In this document: piece after piece, positions 54,414 through 62,723 of the stretch
Position numbering within the stretch: position 1 is the first letter of the stretch
Layout: the number at the start of each line of letters is the position of its first letter
NCBI GenBank assembly: GCA_964488865.1
Contig: CAZAWR010000009.1
Span: 1 to 64,000 of the forward strand
Direction: 5' to 3'
Source: MWCO01 sp964488865
GTDB lineage: Bacteria; Myxococcota_A; Polyangia; Polyangiales; Polyangiaceae
DNA length: 64,000 nt
Notes under the pieces: model-generated
The model's input: only the letters and a program-made list of their open reading frames with translations
Told to the model about the DNA's origin: nothing
Database searches by the model: none
Translations under genes and position numbers: made by a program

Positions 54414-55834
54414 GCGCCCCCGCCCCGAGCTTCCCCCTGGGCACGCGCCGCGAGCGATGGCGAGGCAGAGGCTGGCGAGCGGTCAACCTGGCAAAAATGG
54501 CGAAGATGGCGCTCCGGCTGGGCCCATGGAACATGCCGGGCCATCTGCGTCACCGCCCTTGGCTTCGGACGCTCTTGCAGGCCAATGACCTGCACGACCG
54601 GGTGACTCGGACCCGCACGGGGCCCGCGCGGGAAGCCAACGCGTACGTGGTCTCCAGCATCGTGTCCTCCTTTGCCGAGCTGCTCGAAGGCCTCCTGCTC
54701 GAGCCCCAAAACACGGTGTTGCACGAGGACCTGGTGCCGCCGGAGATCCTTTACGGCATGGGGTTGCACCCCTTCATGGCAGAGTTTCTGGGGATCGTGC
54801 TGCCGATGATCGACCCTGGGGCGTGCGTACCCTACATCGACCGGGCGGAGAACGAGGGAATCCCGCCGGATTTTTGCAGCTTGCCCAAGAGCACCATGGG
54901 ACTCGTCCTGCAGGGTCATCTGCCCGTGCCGGCGGCGTTGATCTCCTCGAACATGCCCTGCGACGGGGGCATGGCGCAATACGCGATCCTTCAGCGCAGC
55001 CTGGGTGCGCCGATGTTCCAGCTCGACGTCCCGTACGACTTCTACGACGCGCGGGCGGTCCGGTACTTCGCGGGCGAACTCCGGCGCATGATTGCGTTTC
55101 TGGAGGTGAACACGCCGGGGCGGATGGACTGGGACCGGATGCGCGAGGTGTGCGAGGAGCGCAATCGGGCCGTGGAGTACGAGCTGGAGCTATGGGATCT
55201 GGTGCGGGCGAGGCCGGCGCCGATGGCCGCGGAGCCGATCTATCTCACGCACATGGTCTACGGCATTGCGCAGGCAGGAAAGGCACGGTCCACGGAAGTG
55301 TTCCGCCGGGTGGCGGAGCTTGCGCGGGAGAACCTTCGTCGCGGCCAAGGAGCCGTAGCCGACGAGCGACACCGGGTCGTGCTCTGGAACCCGCCCACCA
55401 TGATGTATCTGGACCTATTCACGTGGGCAGAGCAAGCCTGGGGCGTGTCGATGGTCATGGACATGCTGACGTTTCACCGGCACCCCCTCATCGACACACG
55501 GACACCGGAGACGATGCTGGAGGACCTCGCGCGCATCGTGATGCAAGGCCCCATGGCGAGACACACCCGGGGCCCGGCCGATAACTTCTTCCGAGACTTG
55601 TTCTACATCGTCGACCACTTCGACACGGACATGATTTGGATGGCGGGCCACGTCGGGTGCAAGAACACGCAGGCCCTTCTGGGAATGATGCGGGAGCGGT
55701 GCCGGAAGCGTGGGATTGCGCTGCTCATCATCGACTACGACCTGATGGACCCGCGGGTGGAGCCGCCGGAGGGGATTCGTGCCCAGGTCGACCGATTCAT
55801 GCAGACGGTAATGCGGGAGGAGAGACGGGCATGA
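54410..55834 (+). CDS. 2-hydroxyacyl-CoA dehydratase/benzoyl-CoA reductase-like subunit, set 2 (HgdA type)
   Basis: 474 aa, longer than the set 1 version by 40 residues at the N-terminus. Family positions include DLVPPEILYGMGLHPFMAEF, NEGIPPDFCSLPKSTMG, SSNMPCDGGMAQYA and MAGHVGCKNTQALLGMMRER. The C-terminus reads LLIIDYDLMDPRVEP, like set 1. It pairs with the preceding subunit. It begins within a 4-bp overlap and ends in one with the activator. The divergence between the two HgdA-type proteins is far larger than between the activators, which hints at different substrates. Confidence 0.83.
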   Translation: MSAPAPSFPLGTRRERWRGRGWRAVNLAKMAKMALRLGPWNMPGHLRHRPWLRTLLQANDLHDRVTRTRTGPAREANAYVVSSIVSSFAELLEGLLLEPQNTVLHEDLVPPEILYGMGLHPFMAEFLGIVLPMIDPGACVPYIDRAENEGIPPDFCSLPKSTMGLVLQGHLPVPAALISSNMPCDGGMAQYAILQRSLGAPMFQLDVPYDFYDARAVRYFAGELRRMIAFLEVNTPGRMDWDRMREVCEERNRAVEYELELWDLVRARPAPMAAEPIYLTHMVYGIAQAGKARSTEVFRRVAELARENLRRGQGAVADERHRVVLWNPPTMMYLDLFTWAEQAWGVSMVMDMLTFHRHPLIDTRTPETMLEDLARIVMQGPMARHTRGPADNFFRDLFYIVDHFDTDMIWMAGHVGCKNTQALLGMMRERCRKRGIALLIIDYDLMDPRVEPPEGIRAQVDRFMQTVMREERRA

Positions 55835-56643
55835 GACGCTACTTCGGCGGGTGCGACGTGGGGTCCACGACGGGCAAGGCCGTGATCCTGTCGGAAGGGG
55901 AGGTGGTGGCTACGTCGCTGTTGCCGAGCCGGGTGGACCCGCAGGAGACGGCGCGGGCGGCGCTCAACGATGCGTGTAGCAGGGTGCCCGAGCTGGCGGG
56001 TGGGGCTTCTCTCACCTACCTGGTGGGCACGGGCTACGGAAGAAACGAGGTTCCCTTCGCGAACGAGAACCTGTCGGAGATCACGTGTCACGCGGTGGGA
56101 GCGCACCGCTGCGACGCGTCGATTCGCACGCTCGTGGACGTGGGGGGGCAGGACGTGAAGGCGGTGGCGCTGAACGGGGACGGGACGGTGCGAGAGTTCG
56201 CGATGAACGACAAGTGCGCGGCGGGGACGGGCCGGTTCTACGAGGCGATGGCGAGGATCTTCCAGATGGACCTGGAAGCCTTTGCGCGATTGTCGTTGGG
56301 GGCGACGGGGGTGGTGCCGATCACGTCGCAGTGCAGCGTGTTCGCGGAGACCGAGGTCATCAGCCTCATCAGCAAGAGGCATGAGGCGGCGGACATCGCG
56401 GCGGGCGTGCAGTCGGCGGTAGCGAAGCGCATTTTCGGGCTGACGCGCAGGGTGGGCGTGGAGCCGGCCGTGACGATCACGGGCGGGTGTGCGAAGAACG
56501 CAGGGCTGGTCGCGATGGTGGAGAAGACGCTTCGCGTGCGGGTAGCGGTGCTGTCGGTGGACCCGCAGCTGATTGGCGCCTTGGGCGCGGCGGTGATGGC
56601 GGAGCGCAGGTACGCAGCAGATCAAGGCGGGAGAAAGCCATGA
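55831..56643 (+). CDS. BadF/BadG/BcrA/BcrD-family ATPase activator, set 2
   Basis: 270 aa, close in size and motifs to the set 1 activator: GGCDVGSTTGKAVILSEGEV, GTGYGR, LVDVGGQDVKAV, MNDKCAAGTGRF and SQCSVFAETE. Both bridging Cys are kept. It should form a homodimer with a shared [4Fe-4S] cluster and hydrolyse ATP to transfer single electrons to the set 2 enzyme. It overlaps both neighbours by 4 bp. Confidence 0.92.
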   Translation: MRRYFGGCDVGSTTGKAVILSEGEVVATSLLPSRVDPQETARAALNDACSRVPELAGGASLTYLVGTGYGRNEVPFANENLSEITCHAVGAHRCDASIRTLVDVGGQDVKAVALNGDGTVREFAMNDKCAAGTGRFYEAMARIFQMDLEAFARLSLGATGVVPITSQCSVFAETEVISLISKRHEAADIAAGVQSAVAKRIFGLTRRVGVEPAVTITGGCAKNAGLVAMVEKTLRVRVAVLSVDPQLIGALGAAVMAERRYAADQGGRKP

Positions 56644-57938
56644 ATCGTATCCACAAGACGACGGACGTGGTGGTGGTAGGCTCCGGGCCGGGCGGGGCCA
56701 CGGTGGCGCGGCAAATGGCGCGCGCGGGCAAACGTGTGCTCCTGCTCGAGAAGGGCCGGGACCACAAGCTGGTGGGCAATCACCTCACGGCCCTGGTGAT
56801 GGCCGACAAGCTCGGACTGAGCTTCACCGAAGAAGGCATGAACATCGTTCGCGCCTTCACCACCGGCGGCTCCACGGTCATGTACTGCGGCTCCGCCTCC
56901 GACCCACCGGACTGGCTCCGCACGAAGTACGGCGTCGATTTGCGAGCGTACGCTGAGGAAACCAAGCGCGAGCTGGGGATTGCCCCCTTGCCAGACGACG
57001 TCGTGGGGACCGGGAGCCACCGGCTGCTCGAGGCGGGCAACGAGCTCGGGTACGACTTCGAGAAGATGCCGAAGTTCATCGATGCGTCGAAGTGCCGGAT
57101 GCGGTGCGGGGGGACGTGCATGCTCGGGTGTCCCCACGGGGCCAAGTGGACGGCTCGCTCCTACGTGCAAGACATGCTGGACGCGGGAGGCGAGCTGATG
57201 ACCCGGGTCGACGTGCAGCACGTCACGGTGCAGGACGGCGTCGCGACCGGGCTGCAGGCCTTCACGCCGAGAGGGATTCTCGAGGTCGAGGCGTCCACGG
57301 TGGTGATCGCCGCGGGCGGCATCGGCACCCCTTCGATCCTGCAGAAGAGCGGACTCACGGAAGCCGGTCGGGGGATGTTCGTCGACCCCCTCGTGCTGGT
57401 GACTGGCGTGTCGCGGCACGCGGGGACGTGCCTGGGTCCCCCGATGGCGGTCGCGACGACGAAGATGATCGACGAGGGGATTTTGCTTTCCGACCTCATC
57501 GACCCGTGGGGGATGTGGCTGATGATGGCGGCCCTGCGCAACCCGGCCAAGCTCGGGCTCTTTGCCAGCTACCGCAAGCAGCTGGGGCTGATGGTGAAGA
57601 TTGGAGACGAGCGGCAGGGCTATATCAACATGGACGAGCACATCTCGAAGCCGCTGACGGAGCAGGATCGTTCCCGGTTGAACCGCGGGTCCGTCATCGC
57701 GCGCGAGATCCTGCTCCGGGCCGGGTGTGACCCGACCTCGATCATGGTGGGCCCAGTACGCGGAGCGCATCCCGGGGCCACCGCGCGCATCGGCCTGGTG
57801 GTCGACGAGAACCTGCAGACGCCCATACCAAACCTCTACGTATCGGATGCTTCGGTGATCCCAGAGGCGCTGGACCGACCGGTGGTGTTGACGGTGATCA
57901 GTTTGGCGAAGCGGCTGTCGGACCGGCTGCTGTCTTGA
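56640..57938 (+). CDS. FAD-dependent GMC-like oxidoreductase with four-Cys motif
   Basis: 432 aa, the last gene of the run, starting in a 4-bp overlap. The FAD-binding start is DVVVVGSGPGGATVARQMA with LLLEKG behind it. The C-terminus (NLYVSDASVIPEALDRPVVL) is of the glucose-methanol-choline type. At about residues 155-170 there is KCRMRCGGTCMLGCPHGAKW, a C-x3-C-x3-C-x3-C pattern that could hold an Fe-S cluster. The usual His of GMC dehydrogenases near the end is not obvious. It may feed electrons to the activators or oxidise/reduce the product; I cannot tell which. A 61-bp gap separates it from uppP. Confidence 0.8.
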   Translation: MNRIHKTTDVVVVGSGPGGATVARQMARAGKRVLLLEKGRDHKLVGNHLTALVMADKLGLSFTEEGMNIVRAFTTGGSTVMYCGSASDPPDWLRTKYGVDLRAYAEETKRELGIAPLPDDVVGTGSHRLLEAGNELGYDFEKMPKFIDASKCRMRCGGTCMLGCPHGAKWTARSYVQDMLDAGGELMTRVDVQHVTVQDGVATGLQAFTPRGILEVEASTVVIAAGGIGTPSILQKSGLTEAGRGMFVDPLVLVTGVSRHAGTCLGPPMAVATTKMIDEGILLSDLIDPWGMWLMMAALRNPAKLGLFASYRKQLGLMVKIGDERQGYINMDEHISKPLTEQDRSRLNRGSVIAREILLRAGCDPTSIMVGPVRGAHPGATARIGLVVDENLQTPIPNLYVSDASVIPEALDRPVVLTVISLAKRLSDRLLS

Positions 57939-57999
57939 GGGGAGGCAAGAGACTGCCGGTTGACCCGCTCCTGACGCCTTGATACCGCTTGTCACCAAC

Positions 58000-58836
58000 A
58001 TGTCCGCCCCCGACCCCGCGCTCACGATCTGGGAAGCCTTCGTCTACGGAATCATCCAAGGCGTCACGGAGTTCCTCCCGGTGTCGTCGTCGGGACACTT
58101 GACGCTGGCGCACCAGTTCGGGCTCGGGTCCTTGCCCAAGGACCTCGAGCTGCCCTTCGACGTGCTGCTTCACGCCGCCACACTGATCGCGATCGCCGCG
58201 GCGTTCCGCCGCGAGATCCTCGCCTCACTTCGGTGGCGCCCGAGGTTCTACCTGTGCGTGCTCATCAGCATCGTGCCCGCGGGCATGGCGGGTGCGCTGG
58301 GCAAGAAGTACGTGGAGGCAGTGGGGGACTCGTGGTGGCTGCTGGGAATCTGCTACGTCTTCACGGCGGTGTTGCTGACGGTGAGCGAGCGCATTTCGGT
58401 GCGACGAGCGCAGCCGGCCGCCGATGACCGTCCTCCGCACGAGATGCTCGACCAGGTGACGCCGAAGCAGGCGTTGTGGGTGGGCCTGTTGCAAGTGCTG
58501 GCCCTGCTCCCTGGCGTGAGCCGCTCCGGATCGACCATCGCGGGCGGCCTTCTCGGTGGGCTGCGGCCTTCCCTGGCTGTGTCCTACGCATTTCTCGTGG
58601 GTTTACCGCTGATCGCGGCGGCAGCTGCCAAGGATGCCATCGACGGGGGATTCAGCCGGCTGGTCGCGGAGGTTGGGCTCCTGCCGCTCTCGGTCGCGTT
58701 CGTGGCAGCCCTCGTGAGCGGTCTTGGGTCGATCGCGGCACTCAAGCTCGTGGTGGGCAAGCGACGGCTTGTGTGGTTCGGCGGGTACTGCGGCCTGGTG
58801 GCGTTGGTGTGCTTCTGGAAGGCTCTCGGGGGCTGA
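58000..58836 (+). CDS. uppP: Undecaprenyl-diphosphatase UppP
   Basis: 278 aa from the ATG at 58000. About eight hydrophobic helices and the two family loops, TEFLPVSSSGHL near residue 30 and LPGVSRSGSTI near 170, identify UppP/BacA. It removes a phosphate from undecaprenyl diphosphate to recycle the lipid carrier for peptidoglycan and surface polymers. It could confer bacitracin resistance at high level, by family knowledge. It ends 4 bp from the convergent acnB. The Shine-Dalgarno sequence is weak. Confidence 0.94.
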   Translation: MSAPDPALTIWEAFVYGIIQGVTEFLPVSSSGHLTLAHQFGLGSLPKDLELPFDVLLHAATLIAIAAAFRREILASLRWRPRFYLCVLISIVPAGMAGALGKKYVEAVGDSWWLLGICYVFTAVLLTVSERISVRRAQPAADDRPPHEMLDQVTPKQALWVGLLQVLALLPGVSRSGSTIAGGLLGGLRPSLAVSYAFLVGLPLIAAAAAKDAIDGGFSRLVAEVGLLPLSVAFVAALVSGLGSIAALKLVVGKRRLVWFGGYCGLVALVCFWKALGG

Positions 58837-58840
58837 GCCG

Positions 58841-61396
58841 CTACACGCGGATCTGCACCACGGAGGGGGGATTGAGGTAGGCCTCGATCTCGTCGAAGCT
58901 CAGGTAGCGATAGACCTGATCGCTGACCTTCTGCAGCCCGCTCACGGCCTCGAGGTACTCCCCGACGGTCGGGAGCTTGCCCTTCCACGCCGCCACGGCG
59001 CCAAGCTCGGAGGACCCGAGATAGACCTTGGCCCCGTTGCCCAGCCGGTTGTCGAAGTTGCGCGTCGACGTGCTGAAGACGCTCACGCCATCGCGCACGC
59101 GGGCCTGGTTGCCCATGCAGAGGCTGCAGCCCGGGATCTCGATGCGGGCCCCTGCCTTGGCGAACACGCTGTAGACGCCTTCGCTCTTGAGCTGCTCGGC
59201 GTCCATGCGGGTGGGAGGCGCGACCCAGAGGTGGGCCGCGGCGAACCCCTTGCCGTCGAGCACGCGCGCCGCCGCCCGGTAGTGCCCGATGTTCGTCATG
59301 CACGAGCCGAGGAACACATCGTCGATCTTCGCACCGGCGACCTCGCTGAGCGGCTTGACGTCATCCGGGTCGTTAGGACAGGCGAGCAGGGGCTCCTTGA
59401 TCTGGGACATGTCGACCTCGATCACGGCCGCGTACTCCGCATCCTTGTCCGGCTCGAGCAGCTCGGGCTTGGCGATGAACTTCTCCACAGCGTCGATGCG
59501 TCGCTGCAACGTCTCGGGGTCCCCGTAGCCCTGGGAGATCATCCAGTTCATGAGCACCGCGTTGCTGCGCAGGTACTCGACCACGGGCTCCTTGTTCAGT
59601 CGGATGGTGCCGGCAGCCGCGCTTCGCTCGGCGGAGGCGTCCGTGAGCTCGAAGGCCTGCTCGACCTTGAGGTTCGGCAGCCCCTCCATCTCGAGGATCC
59701 GGCCGTTGAAGATGTTCTTCTTGCCCTTCTTCTCGACGGTCAATAGCCCTTTTTGGATAGCTACGTACGGGATGGCGTTGACGAGGTCGCGCAGGGTGAT
59801 GCCCGGCTGCATCTTGCCGGTGAACCGGACGAGCACGGACTCGGGCATGTCGAGGGGCATCTTGCCCAGAGCGGCGGCGAAGGCCACCAACCCCGAGCCC
59901 GCCGGGAACGAAATGCCTATTGGGAAGCGCGTGTGCGAGTCTCCCCCGGTTCCCACCGTGTCCGGCAAAAGCAAGCGGTTGAGCCACGAGTGAATGACGC
60001 CGTCGCCCGGACGCAAGGCCACGCCCCCACGCCGTTGGATGAACCCACCGAGGTTGCGGTGCATCGCCGCGTCGACCGGTTTGGGATAGGCCGCCGTGTG
60101 ACAGAACGACTGCATCGTCAGGTCCGCCTGGAACTTCAGGCAGGCCAACTCCGTGAGCTCGTCGGCCGTCATCGGACCCGTGGTGTCCTGGGACCCGACC
60201 GTGGTCATCTTCGGCTCGCACGACGTTCCGGGGCGAACGCCCGGCAGCCCGCACGCCAGGCCCACCATCTTCTGCGCCAACGTGTAGCCCTTGCCCGTGT
60301 CCGCAGGCGTCTCGGGCCGGGCGAAGAATGTGCCCTCCCCCAGCGTCATCTGCTCGCGGGCACGCGCCGTGAGGGATCGCCCAATGATGAGGGGCACGCG
60401 ACCGCCCGCCCGGTACTCGTCGGCCAACGTCACCGGCGCCAGCTTGAACGAGGAGATGACCTCCCCCTTCGCATTCCGGATCTCCCCCTTGCGCGGATAG
60501 ACCGTGAGCACGTCGCCATGCTCGACCTTGGTGACGTCACACCGGATGGGCAGGGCCCCGGAGTCTTGCGCGGTGTTGAAGAAGATCGGGGCGATCTGAC
60601 CGCCGAGGATGACCCCCCCGCGGCGCTTGTTCGGCACGTGGGGGATGTCCTGACCGATGTGCCAGAGCACGCTGTTGCAGGCGCTCTTGCGCGAGGACCC
60701 GGTCCCGACCACGTCGCCCACGAAGGCGACGGACTTGCCTTCCGCACGGAGCTTGGCGATCTGTTCGATTCCGCCGGGGAAGCGCGTCTCGCCCATGGAC
60801 AGAGCATGCAAGGGGATGTCGGGCCGACTGAACGCGTGACCGGCAGGGCTGAAGTCGTCGGTATTGATTTCGCCCGCGACCTTGAACGCGACGACGTCGA
60901 TGCGCTCGGGCAGGTCGGGACGCTCGGTGAACCAGGTGGCGTCGGCCCAGGACTGCATCACCTTCTTGGCGTTCGCGTTGCCGGAGCCCGCCAGCTTGGC
61001 GACGTCGTCGAAGGCATCGAAGACGAGGAGGGTGCGGGCGAGGGCGTCGGCGGCCTTGGGCCCGAGTTTGTCGTGGGTGAGCAGGCCGACGAGGGGCCTG
61101 ACGTTGTAGCCGCCGAGCATGGTGCCGAGCAGGAAGACGGCGTGGACGGGGTCGACGACGGGGGACTTCTTCTTGCCGAGGGCGATGTCCGCGAGGAAGG
61201 CCGCCTTTACCTCCGCCGCGGGGTCCACGCCAGGTGGGATGCGGTCCCGGAGCAAGGACAGGAGGAAGTCTTCCTCGCCTTTGGGCGGATCGAGGAGCAG
61301 GTCACACAGGGCGCGGGTCTGCTCGGCGTGGAGGGGAAGCGGAGGAATGCCCTGGCGGGCACGCTCTTGGACGTGGTTTTTGTATTCGCTCAGCAT
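58841..61396 (-). CDS. acnB: Aconitate hydratase B
   Basis: 851 aa, normal for AcnB. The N-terminal HEAT-like helical domain (to about 160) is followed by the swivelling domain (DDFSPAGHAFSRPDIPLHAL, then GTGSSRKSACNSVLW) and the catalytic core (TGGDSHTRFPIGISFPAGSG). The [4Fe-4S] ligands are Cys in FLGSCMTNIG and both Cys in GCSLCMGNQ. It interconverts citrate and isocitrate in the TCA cycle, and AcnB can act as an iron-sensing RNA binder in other bacteria. The gene stands alone, followed upstream by an unrelated barrel protein gene. Confidence 0.96.
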   Translation of the reverse strand: MLSEYKNHVQERARQGIPPLPLHAEQTRALCDLLLDPPKGEEDFLLSLLRDRIPPGVDPAAEVKAAFLADIALGKKKSPVVDPVHAVFLLGTMLGGYNVRPLVGLLTHDKLGPKAADALARTLLVFDAFDDVAKLAGSGNANAKKVMQSWADATWFTERPDLPERIDVVAFKVAGEINTDDFSPAGHAFSRPDIPLHALSMGETRFPGGIEQIAKLRAEGKSVAFVGDVVGTGSSRKSACNSVLWHIGQDIPHVPNKRRGGVILGGQIAPIFFNTAQDSGALPIRCDVTKVEHGDVLTVYPRKGEIRNAKGEVISSFKLAPVTLADEYRAGGRVPLIIGRSLTARAREQMTLGEGTFFARPETPADTGKGYTLAQKMVGLACGLPGVRPGTSCEPKMTTVGSQDTTGPMTADELTELACLKFQADLTMQSFCHTAAYPKPVDAAMHRNLGGFIQRRGGVALRPGDGVIHSWLNRLLLPDTVGTGGDSHTRFPIGISFPAGSGLVAFAAALGKMPLDMPESVLVRFTGKMQPGITLRDLVNAIPYVAIQKGLLTVEKKGKKNIFNGRILEMEGLPNLKVEQAFELTDASAERSAAAGTIRLNKEPVVEYLRSNAVLMNWMISQGYGDPETLQRRIDAVEKFIAKPELLEPDKDAEYAAVIEVDMSQIKEPLLACPNDPDDVKPLSEVAGAKIDDVFLGSCMTNIGHYRAAARVLDGKGFAAAHLWVAPPTRMDAEQLKSEGVYSVFAKAGARIEIPGCSLCMGNQARVRDGVSVFSTSTRNFDNRLGNGAKVYLGSSELGAVAAWKGKLPTVGEYLEAVSGLQKVSDQVYRYLSFDEIEAYLNPPSVVQIRV

Positions 61397-61450
61397 GGGG
61401 GACGGAGCATCCCTCCATGAGAGCTGGCATTCAACGGTGTCGAGGGGAGA

Positions 61451-62155
61451 TCAGAGCCAGCCGACCAAGCCGGCGTAGACGCCGAAGTGCATGACCTTCA
61501 CGTCGATGTCGTAATCCTGCCCCGCATCGACCTCGCCACTGACCGGAAGGCCGATGGAAGGCCCGAACTCGATGGCGAAGCTATCGGTCAGCCCGAAGGC
61601 GAACATGGCCTCGACGTCGAGTTGGAGCACGGAGGCGTCGGAATCCTCGTCGTCTTGGTCCTCCGGGTCGATGCTAACGGACATGTAGGTAGGGCCACCG
61701 CGGAGCCACAGCCAGATGGTGTCACTCAGGCCGAAGACGTAGCCGATGCGGGGGGCAAGGGCGAAGGCGGTGACCTTGTCCCAGTCCGCGCTGTTCCCAC
61801 CCGACTCGGTTTCGCCCGAGTTCATGTAGATCCCGAGGGAGCCGCCGAGGGAGAGGCTCTCGATGACGAAGTAGTCGAAGGAAGCGCGGGGAATGGTGGA
61901 GGGAACCGGAAGAGAGATGCCTTGGGTTCCCGCGCCCCCGGCGTTGCCCCACAACAGGGAGGTCGCCGTGCCCTTGAGCTCGATTTCTTCGGCCCCTGGG
62001 ACGTCCGCGTCGAGGGTGACGTTGTAGCTCGTGATGCCGAAGAGGTGGTCCGCACTCAGGGCGAAGGTGCCCTCCTCGCCGAGTTGCTGGGCGGAGGCGG
62101 TGGCGCCGAGGGTCATGATCGCGGCCGCGATGGTACCTGCTGCAAGCTTACGCAT
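61451..62155 (-). CDS. Outer-membrane beta-barrel protein
   Basis: 234 aa from the ATG at 62155, with GGGAGGAA close by. The signal peptide ends ATASAQQ near residue 23. The mature protein alternates strands (FALSADHLFGITSYNVT, LGGSLGIYMNSG, IWLWLRGGPTYMSVSI) and finishes GLVGWL. An Asp/Glu-rich loop (DPEDQDDEDSDAS) is probably extracellular. It looks like an eight- to ten-stranded barrel of unknown role. It lies 54 bp upstream of acnB on the same strand. Confidence 0.8.
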   Translation of the reverse strand: MRKLAAGTIAAAIMTLGATASAQQLGEEGTFALSADHLFGITSYNVTLDADVPGAEEIELKGTATSLLWGNAGGAGTQGISLPVPSTIPRASFDYFVIESLSLGGSLGIYMNSGETESGGNSADWDKVTAFALAPRIGYVFGLSDTIWLWLRGGPTYMSVSIDPEDQDDEDSDASVLQLDVEAMFAFGLTDSFAIEFGPSIGLPVSGEVDAGQDYDIDVKVMHFGVYAGLVGWL

Positions 62156-62228
62156 GGTGTTCCTCCCAATGGTGGGGCCACCTGGCCCCTTGAACATGTG
62201 GTGTGTGTATCGGAGTCTTCCCCGCAAT

Positions 62229-62588
62229 TCAACGCTTGTCGGCCCCGGGCTCTGGGTTGTCCTTCTGCAAATCCAAGGGGTCCACGGCGAGCCGATCCAC
62301 GGTCTCGCCTCGTTCGATGGCATCGAGAATCTCCGGAAGGTCCGCCATCGTGACCCCGCCGTACATCACATGGTCTGGCTCCACGAGGATCGAAGGTCCT
62401 GTGACGCAAGCGTCCAAACAGCTGCACGACACGGCCCTGGCCTCGACCCGGGCCAGCCCTCGCTCCTTGAGCGCGGCTCGCAGCGCTTTGTAGATCTCTT
62501 CCGATCCCCTCTCCGCGCACGACCCTTTGGGGCTGCCGTCCGCGCGGCGGTTCAAGCAGACCATGAGATACTGGTGGCGAGGCGGCAT
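62229..62588 (-). CDS. Thioredoxin-like [2Fe-2S] ferredoxin
   Basis: 119 aa from the ATG at 62588. Cys positions match this family: Cys-x12-Cys in MVCLNRRADGSPKGSC, then a later pair in SCSCLDACVTGPS. The fold is thioredoxin-like and binds a plant-unrelated [2Fe-2S] cluster. Ferredoxins of this type serve as electron carriers or in nitrogenase and hydrogenase-related systems. It is divergent from the VWA gene and 10 kb from the reductase run, so any link to it is speculative. A longer frame upstream is spurious. Confidence 0.85.
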   Translation of the reverse strand: MPPRHQYLMVCLNRRADGSPKGSCAERGSEEIYKALRAALKERGLARVEARAVSCSCLDACVTGPSILVEPDHVMYGGVTMADLPEILDAIERGETVDRLAVDPLDLQKDNPEPGADKR

Positions 62589-62723
62589 GGCCGCGAATCT
62601 GGAGGGTCCTGCCCTCGGCGTCAAGCAGGGCCGTGCTCGCTCCGACCCGCTCCGACCCAACGAACGGAACACGACGGCGTCGAATGTGTCACCATACGCG
62701 GTGACTTCACGCAGGAGGGTCGC

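Noticed and set aside
59753..61420. Long plus-strand frame opposite acnB
   Set aside because: Antisense shadow of aconitase B caused by high G+C; the translation has no domain.
62229..62588. Ferredoxin as part of the reductase system
   Set aside because: It is about 4 kb from the end of the run, with unrelated genes between and on the other strand; no evidence links them.
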